From: Edaphochlamys debaryana | Taxonomy: Eukaryota; Chlorophyta; Chlorophyceae; Chlamydomonadales | Assembly (NCBI GenBank): GCA_016858145.1 | Contig: JAEHOE010000042.1 | Coordinates: 744,001 to 808,000 of the forward strand | DNA length: 64,000 bases | Reading direction: 5' to 3' | Shown here: positions 56,330 through 64,000 of the stretch, in pieces | Layout: the number at the start of each line of letters is the position of its first letter | How positions within the stretch are numbered: the first letter of the stretch is position 1 | Position numbers and translations under genes: made by a program | The notes under the pieces: model-generated | What the model saw: the letters and a program-made list of their open reading frames with translations, nothing else | Told to the model about the DNA's origin: nothing | Databases searched by the model: none

Positions 56330-59300
56330 ATGAATCTCCTGGGACGCATCGCTGTGAGCAGCCATCATGATCAGCCCCCCCACGCACCCTCGCACTCGCC
56401 TGCAGGCAGCGGTCGCACGCTTGCGCCGCGCCCGCCGCCGGGGTCGGGCCGGGGGCGACGGTTCCGCTTCTGGATTGACTACCAGGTGAGCCCAGCGGCT
56501 GGGACACGAGGTCCACGGCCCCTGGCCCCGCGCTGTGGCAGGATCTTTCGGGAGTCTGAGTCCGCATGCGTTGGCTGGCCTCGGTTGGGAGCTGTCTCGG
56601 GGCTTGAGCTGCAGGTCCTCGCATCTGGGGGTGGACGGCGGGGGATCGGAGACCGGAGGGGTCCGCGGAGGCAGGAGCCGCAGGGGTTGGGGTTGGGGGA
56701 TTGCAAGGATTCGTGCGCTACCCGACGCGAACGGGTCGTCATGGGGTGCACGTGCGCTGGGGGTACGTGTGCTGCTGCCCGACGAGCGCGGCCGTCATCA
56801 ACCCTGGGCACCCTCCCTATGTCTCCACCACAGGCCTTCAGCGGCGTGGGCTCAGCGGAGCTGATTGAGAAGGCTCTGTTGGGGGTGGGGGGCGTCAAGG
56901 CGGGGGGGCCGCCCAAGACGGACGCATCGGGCGCCAAACGAGACGATGGTGGGTGCCGGGCGAAGGGCAGGCGGGGTGGGGGGGAAGGGGGGCAGGGTCT
57001 GAGTCGGGGGAGTGAGTGGCGATGGGAGAGGGAGGCATGGGCTGGGGCAGTGGCTTCACGCCACTCCAGCATCACCTCCCAACCCTGGGCTTGATTCTTC
57101 TCGCCCTCAGCCCTCCAGCCAGCCCACTGCTGGTACCCCTCCATTCCCCCTCCCTCCCCCCCTACCCCTCGCTCTGCCCCTTCTTCTCCCCTCCCCCTCC
57201 CGCAGGCGTGCTGGGCTACATGCACATGGACGCGTGGGACCTGCTGTGGAGCGTCACGGCCAAGGCGGCGCTGGCGGCGGACCTGCTGCGGCCGGGGCAG
57301 CTGCTGGCCATCGTGCCGGGGCTGCTGGCGGTGAGACAGGGGGGCCGACGGGGGGGCAAGGGGCCGAGCAGGGGGGGGGCCGAGCAGGGGTGTAACCGCA
57401 CACGGCAGGGTCACTGGCCACTGTGGCGCCACGGGGCTGCTGGCAGTGGGGACCGGGGGAGGGAGGTGCTGGCGTCGAACGGGGGGGCGGGGGTCCCACA
57501 GGTTGGGGTGAGGTGGGTGACAGAGCGGGGGGGAGGGTTTGCTGAGTTCTGGCTAGCTAGGTGCAACAGAGGGTTGGGCGGGCCGGGCGGTTGAGTCGGG
57601 GTTGGCAGGGGCCGAGCACCTGCTCAAAGGGGCGCGCATATTGGAGCGGCGAGCGCCCCCATTCGTGCGCACTCCTGTCCGACTGCCGTGCTCCTGCCTG
57701 CCCTGCCGCCCCGCAGGTGAGCCGCAAGACCACGCTGGTGCGGAGCCTGCGGGACACGTTCGGGGAGGCGGCGTGGGGCATCGTGCCCAGGCGAGCTTGT
57801 GCGACTGGAGGGGGGGGGGTGGCGGGTCAGGGCCAGTGCGCCGGGTGGGCAAGGGTGGCACCGGGGCTAAGGCGCTGGCTTGCGCCGAAGGTGTAGCGGG
57901 AGGGTGGCTGCAGCAGCTTCTTGCGGTCCTGGAGAAGGAAGGAGAGCGGGAGGTTGGCTGCACCAGCTTCTCCTGCGAACCTTGGCTGCGGCAGCGCGCA
58001 ACATAACCCGCCAGCTCGCGGTCCCCCCTCAACCTCACCCCACTGCCGTGCCTTCCCCGGCAAGCTCCCCGCTCTGCCCGCGCCCCGAGACACACGGCGT
58101 ACTAGGGGACAGGGCCTTGAGTTCTTGGAGCGATAGGAGAATGAAATGATGTACCGCACACCACCGCAGATCCTTCAAGCTGCCTGACGAGCTGGACGAA
58201 TGGGGGAGCTGGGTGGCGGACAACCCGGGCCGCGACACGGGGCTGTGGATGCTCAAGAACAACAAGCAGGTGGGGGGGCCTGGGGCCAGGGGCTCTGGTG
58301 GCGCGGGGTCAATGCAACGTGCAGCTATCCGGGTCTGGGTATGCGGGGTGGGCATGCGGTGTGGCGATGGGGGGCGGGGTGGGAGTGGGGCTGGAGTCCG
58401 GGACTCTGTCGGGTATGGGGCATGGGGCAAAGGTTGGGGTGGTAACCGGACCCGTCGCAGCTTGCAACATGGAAAAGCCTACCATGCCGTGTTTTGGTGT
58501 GTACTGTCATGTCTCGGGCAACTCTTCAGGCCCCCCTCGATGGTGCCCCTCCGCAACCACCCCTCCCCTTCCACACCCCCTCGTCCCAGCGCGGCACGGG
58601 CCTCCGCCTGGTCCGCACCGCCGAGGCCTTCACCGCCTGCTTTGAGACCGTGGGACGGCCCGACCTGCCCCCCGGCGTACGGCTGTACCGCTGGTACCTG
58701 GCTCAGCAGTACATCACGCGGCCCATGCTCATAGGTACGGCAGGGCGGGCGGTGTGGACCTAATACGGGCGTGTCCCGGCCTTGCCCCCTCAGTCGACAC
58801 ACTGGTGCTGAAACCTCGCTACGTGCATGGGATTGGGGATAGCATGCATGTTCGGAGATCTTGGAACTCTCCAAGTATCAGTGCAGTGCCCCGTGTGGCC
58901 CAGGCCCCACTCACGCCGCTTCCTTATCACCCCCTTCCTACCCTCCCCTCCCCGCCCACTCCCCTCACCCCCCGCCCAGACGGGCGCAAGTTCGGCGTGC
59001 GCGTGTGGGTGCTGGTCCCCGACGTGGCCCCCCTGCGCCTCTACATACACGGCCGCGGCCTAGTGCTGTTCAGCGCACACAAGTGAGGCCGAGGCCCGGC
59101 GGCCACACGTGATGTGTGCTGACCCTGTGTTAGCAACACGTGGGAAGCCCATCCTAGCGGAGAGAAGACGACCAAGGGCTGTGCGTAGGCCACGTGTTGA
59201 GGGGCCATCGGCCATGTCGATTCCCGGGTAGGAATGACCCTGTGAGAGTACCACGTAAGCCCTGGGCCGTCCAACCGATTCCCCCCGCCCCCAACTCGCT

Positions 59301-61526
59301 GCCTTGCGCGCCCTTCCAGGTATGACGCCGAGCTTCTGTCCACCGATGCCCCCGGCCCCGACGGGTCCGCGGGCCCCGCCCCCGGCCACGTGACCAACTT
59401 TGCGCAGGTGGGCACTGCCTCGGCGAGGTTGCGGAACGCTGTGGCTGAAGGGCAGGGGGGCGATGGTGGGAGGCGCTGCTGGCCATACTGGTGGCTATGG
59501 CCTACTGCACTCTTCAGCGTCTACCCGGGCCTGTTCCATTGCTGCTACAACAAGGCACGCGTCTGCTCCGCGGCTCCGCGGCTCCAGAGCACAGCGCATC
59601 TTCACTGGCCCTGACTCGGCCATGTGGAGGCAAGGGCCATGCGGCTAGCTGCCCACCAGAACCCGCCTTTCCCCCCCTGCCACCAAACGCCCACCGCCCC
59701 TTACCCAGAACGAGGACGCTGACGTGTGGAGCCTGGCGCAGCTGGCGGCTCACATGGGCGGTGCGGCCTTCGGGAAGGCGAGCCTGGGGGCCATTGGGGG
59801 CTTACGTGACTTCGCTAGAGTCACGAGGGCAACAAGCCACAATGAATCACCAGTTTGGACTGCGTGAGAGCACGATGGCGCAGCCCTGGGGCTGGGATTC
59901 CTCCTGCCAATGATGTTGGCAGGCTGGGTACATTTTGCGCGGGCCTGTGCCTCGCTTACCTTACCGCGCTCTGCGCTTTCTCCCAACCTGCGCAGCTGTG
60001 GGGGGGCATGTGCCGCGCCGCCGCCGCCGCCTTCGCCTCCGCGCTGCCCCGCTGCGCCGAGGTGATGGCCAACGTGCGGCCGCCGGCGCACTCGTGCTTC
60101 CAGTTCTTCGGTGCGTGGGGCGTTTGCGCCTTGGTCGTGTCTGCTGCAGACTACAAGGGCCTCTAGACGTCTGGCCCGACGGGGGTCGGGCGGGTGCGTT
60201 TGCACAGCTAGCCGTCCTCCTCGTCCCAGGTCCAGGCCCCGACCACGCCCTGCCCATGTGTGGGTTTCCCGGGCGCGATTGACGGTACCCCAGGTGTACC
60301 CTATGTGTGTGCCCTTGCCTGTGCACGCAGGCCTGGACTTTCTGGTGGAGGAGGGGGGCAGGTGGGCTAAGGCTTGAAGCCTTCTGCGGGTGGGGAGGGG
60401 ATTGGGGAGAAAGGCAGGGGAGGGGGTCGGGATAAGAGGCAGGGGAGGGGGTCGGGATAAGAGGCAGTGGAGGGGGACGGGGTGGATCCCGAGCCTGTGT
60501 GCCCGCACATGCGAACATCTTGCGCCGCGTTCGCCTCCCTCCCCCCGCGCCAGGCCCTGGCTGCTTGAGGTGAACGCAACGCCCTCCATGAAGGTATGCG
60601 TTTGTGGTTGCGTATGCCCAGTGACGTAAAGTGATTTCCCCGTTGCTTGACTACTGCACTGATTCTGATATGTCTCAATCTTGGTATCTCACTTGCCGGG
60701 GCTGGGCCGATAGCCGACTCTGGGCGGACTGCAGCTGCGGCGGCTGCGCGCACACAAGACCCGTCTCTTTGCAACGCGCACGCGCTTCCTGCTCACCCAC
60801 CCTTCGAGTCCATGCCCCCCCTTCCTGCCCTCCTGTATTGCTTGTTGGCGCCCCCCTCCCCAGGTGGCCCACGCCGACCCCGGCACGGAGGCGCTCATTC
60901 GGGCGCAGAAGTGGCCGGCGGTGCGGGACATGGTGACGCTGCTGGGCATTGGGCCCGAGCGATTCCAGGAGGCGGTCGCAGGTGGGAGAGCTGGCGGTGG
61001 GTGCACACCATATGGAGGGCCGCGGCCATTCCTGGACTGGGGCACTGGCCAGATAGGCCCTCGCGGGATCCTGTGCCGGGGGACCGGGCAGGGCTTGTGT
61101 TTGGTGCGCCAGTGTGATGCAGCCCGCCGTCCCGAAGCCCCTTGTCTGCAGCACGCAGCGTACGGTACCGTAGCACGCTGCTCTACGTGATGCCCACCCA
61201 CCGACTGACTGCCCGCTTGTGTGGCACGTCGCCGTGTGCTGCGCTGTGCTGAGATCCTGCCTTGTCCAAACCCGCCAGGAGGCCGCACCCCCGACCGCTC
61301 CAGCCCGGCTTACGCAGAGGAGGAGCTGCGCCGGCGGGGCGGCTACGTGCCGTTGCTCCACCTGCTGCCGCACCCGGCCCAGTCGTCCACGCCCGAAGCC
61401 GCGGCCGCGATCGGCCTGTTGCGGCCCCTGCCCTGGACCAAGCAGGACCGGGCGCTGAGGGACTGGACGCGGGCCTCGCGGGATTACCAGGCGGCCGCAG
61501 GGGAGGTGGCCGCGCTGGGGGCGTAG
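56330..61526 (+). CDS. Tubulin tyrosine ligase-like (TTLL) protein
   Basis: TTLL enzymes ligate amino acids (Tyr, Glu or Gly) to tubulin using ATP. Some 13 exons give about 550-600 residues. Blocks in order: RFRFWIDYQ (near 56460); VLGYMHMDAWDLLWSV (near 57210); VSRKTTLVRSLRDTF (near 57720), a lead-in typical of TTL proteins; DTGLWMLKNNKQ joined to RGTGLRLV (near 58240 and 58600), the ATP-grasp nucleotide-binding loop; QQYITRPMLIDGRKFGVRVW (near 58710 and 58980); VTNFAQNEDADVWS; FFGLDFLVEEGGRPWLLEVN continuing ATPSM (60100-60590), the metal/ATP ExN motif; and HADPGTEALIRAQKW. The tail ends AAAGEVAALGA. The intron 59778-59995 needs a GC donor to join FGK to LWGGMCR. Which amino acid is ligated cannot be told. 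The start at 56330 is tentative. The gene is followed by TGTAA at 61893. Confidence 0.85.
57316..57452. repeat. Duplicated exon end in TTLL intron
   Basis: The exon end ccggggctgctggcg plus donor (57316-57340) recurs as cacggggctgctggcagtgg at 57430-57452 in the following intron, about 114 bp downstream. Confidence 0.6.
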
Positions 61527-61892
61527 CTGGGGGCTGGTAGGCGCGTATGGCTGACTGGAGCACGGACGAGGCGCCGGGGGGGTGGAATGCACGCGGAAGG
61601 GGGTGTTGCAAAGATATGGATGTATGAAGGTGGCAGGCTGCACGGGGGAACATGGTTTGGGGGGTCGGGGCCCGCCCGGGCCAGGGGCGGCGTGCCGTGC
61701 GGGAAACGTTGTCGCGGAAGCTGGTGGTCCCGTGCGGGCACTTGCACGGGTCGCCGAAGCAATACCGCTTGCTGGAAACCGAACTTGCAGGCGTTTCCGT
61801 CTCAGCCCAGGCCAGCCCAGGGGTCGGCCAGATTGCTCGCGGCAGCATTCGGGTGTCTCTTTTGCCCGCCCCAACGACCCTCACTCCATGTG

Positions 61893-61897
61893 TGTAA
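61893..61897 (+). terminator. TGTAA polyadenylation signal of TTLL gene
   Basis: TGTAA in sense orientation about 370 bp after the TTLL stop codon. Confidence 0.5.
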
Positions 61898-62157
61898 GCC
61901 CGCCCTAGAGGTTTAGCTCAAACACTATCTCGTATCTCTGTGGCCCCGCTTGAGCCCCGGGGACTCCGCATCTCTGCTCCAATACCCCGTCTGCGGCTGC
62001 GTCCGCTTCTTGCTGAGCAGTAGGCTTCAGCGACACGTTACGGAAGCCCCCGTTAGCAAGACTCGCCAGCCAGGAGCGCGGGCCTGGCCATTTGGGGGGC
62101 AGCTCACCAGACCTTAGCGGAACCGCACGCTGCTGGGCCCAGCCCCAGCGTGGGGCT

Positions 62158-64000
62158 ATGGAGCCCTTAAACGGCGAGGAGGGGCAGGACACCAGCCATG
62201 TCGACTGGGCGTTCCTGCCACCCACCGCTATGCATGTGAGTCACTTTGCAGCAAGGTGCTGCGGGCCTGGCAGCACGGTACTTAATCAAAGAGCTCGAGT
62301 CGGGCCGGGGCATCTGGTGACGCTGCGTGCTCTGCCGCATCCCCCAACAACATTGTGCACCCATGCTCGTGCACGCTGCAGGTTGTCGGCACCCTGTTGC
62401 CCTCTTCATCAATTCTTAGAGCTCGTCTCGTGAACCGGCACTGGGCGAGCTGCTTGGCGGGCGTCGTGGACACGCTCTACATCGTGCCCGAGTACTTCCT
62501 TGCGGACGAGACCACCTCGCAAGTGCCGGCAGCCTTCCCCAAAGCAACCACGGTGAACCTGGACCTGCAGGACACCTTCATGGCGGTGCCCAAGGAGGTC
62601 AAGGACAGCCTGGACAACTACGTCGCAGCAAAGCGTCCGTGGTTGCTCGGGCCAGACTTCGCCCCCGAGGACGGCGCTAGCGCCAGCACCAGCTCTGCGC
62701 CAGGCCCCGGAGCATCATCAGCGGACCAAGGAGGTCCATCCACATCGGCCGCGCCGGCGGCACCGGCCGCGGGGGCAGCAGGACAAGCCGCCGACCCCAA
62801 CGCGCCGCACGGCTATGTGGGCAATGTGAAGATCATACCCGCAGGCCCGACCGCCGGGGACCTTTACATCGCGCAAGAGCTGGCGCGGTTTGACACGCGC
62901 AACGCGCCGGGTGCTGCCGCCGGGCCCGGCGCCGCCGCCGGGCCTGGTCCCGCGCCAGCCCCCGCGCCTGCCGCCGGGCCCGTCCCGGGGCCTGTCCCAG
63001 CGGATGCCCCCGCGCCTGCCCCGGCCCCTGCGCCAGCGCCGGCGCCGGTGCCGGCTCCGGCCCCGCAGCCCCAGCAGCACCCCATCGCGGCCCTGGCGGC
63101 AGCCTTCGCCGCGGGCCTCCTCAACGGCAACCCGAACGCAGCCATGGCGGCGGCCGCCAACGTCGCCGGCCTGCTGGCGCCGCCGCAGGCCGCCGTCGCT
63201 GCCGTGCCGCCCGCGCCCACCTTCCCCCACTCCGCCATCACCGTCGACCCACTTCCCGGCATCGTGCCGCCCGGCACCACGCACCTCCGCGTGCGGCTGC
63301 CGGACTCGGTGGACGTGGCGGCCCACCAGGCCGACGTGGCAACGTCCTGGGACTACGTCTCGGCGCTGCTCTCGCGCGTGGGCACCAAGCTGTCGGGCCT
63401 GTCCCTCTCCACCGCCCCCGGCGCCAACCACATTTCCATGCTGGCCCCGCTGACGCAGCTCACATCGCTGACCATGGACGAGGCCTCCCACTCGACCTGG
63501 TCCAACGAGCACCTGCCCATCGTGGGCTCGCTCACGGGCCTGCGCAACCTGGCCATCAAGATCCCGCCGTTCCGCTCCTCCCGCCCCGAGCCGCAGCCCG
63601 GCGCGCCGCCCGCGCCGCAGCAGACCGCGGCCCTGGCCTCCTGGACCGCGCTGCAGCAGCTCACCAAGCTCCACGTCTCGGCGCTGCGCTATTCCTTCCA
63701 CTCGTCCCTCGTGGCCGTGCTGCCCAGCCTCACCAAGCTGGAGTACCTGGCGCTGCGCGCGCCGCAGACGCGGCTGCCGTGGCCCGGCATCGACAAGCCG
63801 CTGTTCCAGAACATCGGGCTGCTGACGGGCCTGACGCAGCTCAGCCTGGCGCTGGGGGACCACAACATGGCCACGCAGGACTGGCAGTCGCTCACCACGC
63901 TGGGCAGGTGGGGTTGGAGGGAGGAGGGGATGTGGGTTGGAGGGGGGAGGGGGCATCGGGGAATGGAGGGGAAGGGTGGTTGTTTGAGAGGGTTTGGAGG
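62158..64000 (+). CDS. F-box / leucine-rich-repeat-like protein, 3' part beyond window
   Basis: F-box proteins select substrates for SCF ubiquitin ligases. Exon 1 (62158-62235) reads MEPLNGEEGQDTSHVDWAFL and ends AMH. Exon 2 (62382-63908) continues in phase 0 as VVGTLLPSSSILRARLVNRHW, which has the L-x-x-RLVNRxW pattern of an F-box helix. About 535 residues are visible. A disordered block rich in Ala-Pro repeats (near 62930-63080) separates this from leucine-rich-repeat-like sequence: LTQLTSLTMDEASHSTW, LTGLRNLAIKIPP, LQQLTKLHVSALRYS, LTKLEYLALRAP and LTGLTQLSLALGD, each about 25-45 residues apart. The exon ends with a donor at 63909 and no stop is seen before the window edge. The F-box call rests on one short motif; the repeat call is firmer. 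Confidence 0.7.

Noticed and set aside
57316..57600. G-rich intronic arrays as possible telomeric or transposon remnants
   Set aside because: They are locally derived, G-rich intron sequence and exon-edge copies; no terminal inverted repeats, reverse transcriptase or transposase sequence was seen.

Overview
The window looks like nuclear DNA of a chlamydomonadalean green alga, Chlamydomonas reinhardtii or a close relative. It is very GC-rich. Its genes are cut into many short exons by introns of roughly 70-400 bp, and its proteins carry long Ala/Gly/Pro/Gln low-complexity tracts. TGTAA polyadenylation signals follow several genes. Every gene was assembled by hand from splice sites and reading frame, without transcript data, so internal exon borders are proposals.

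Layout, left to right. 1-4209 (-): a coilin homologue (Cajal-body scaffold) running off the left edge. 4604-6648 (+): a coiled-coil protein. 8007-12167 (-): tRNA-dihydrouridine synthase of the DUS2 type. 12643-14446 (+): a LIN37-like subunit of the DREAM/MuvB cell-cycle complex. 15503-21877 (+): a giant, mostly disordered protein of unknown function. 24637-37740 (-): NADH-dependent glutamate synthase (GOGAT), about 35 exons. 39032-43250 (-): a 2-oxoglutarate/Fe(II) dioxygenase. 43617-49410 (+): an FAD-synthetase-type protein (PAPS-reductase-like plus molybdopterin-binding-like domains). 50445-52916 (+): epsilon-COP of the COPI coat. 54497-55547 (-): an unrecognised 253-residue protein. 56330-61526 (+): a tubulin tyrosine ligase-like (TTLL) protein. 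62158-64000 (+): an F-box/leucine-rich-repeat-like protein running off the right edge.

The genes are unrelated housekeeping or regulatory genes and not a pathway cluster. Four pairs are divergent and share 0.36-0.78 kb intergenic regions: coilin/coiled-coil, DUS2/LIN37, dioxygenase/FAD synthetase, and the 253-residue gene/TTLL. Mobile elements, CRISPR arrays, rRNA and tRNA genes were not seen.

Two structural themes stand out. First, the end of an exon together with its splice signal is repeatedly copied in tandem (unit about 70-155 bp) into the adjoining intron or 3' UTR; this occurs in at least four genes. Second, several introns need GC-AG rather than GT-AG borders to keep frame; the epsilon-COP, TTLL and DUS2 cases are the clearest. 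I found no wholly new biological system. The best biological leads are the coilin and LIN37 homologues and the exon-edge duplications.
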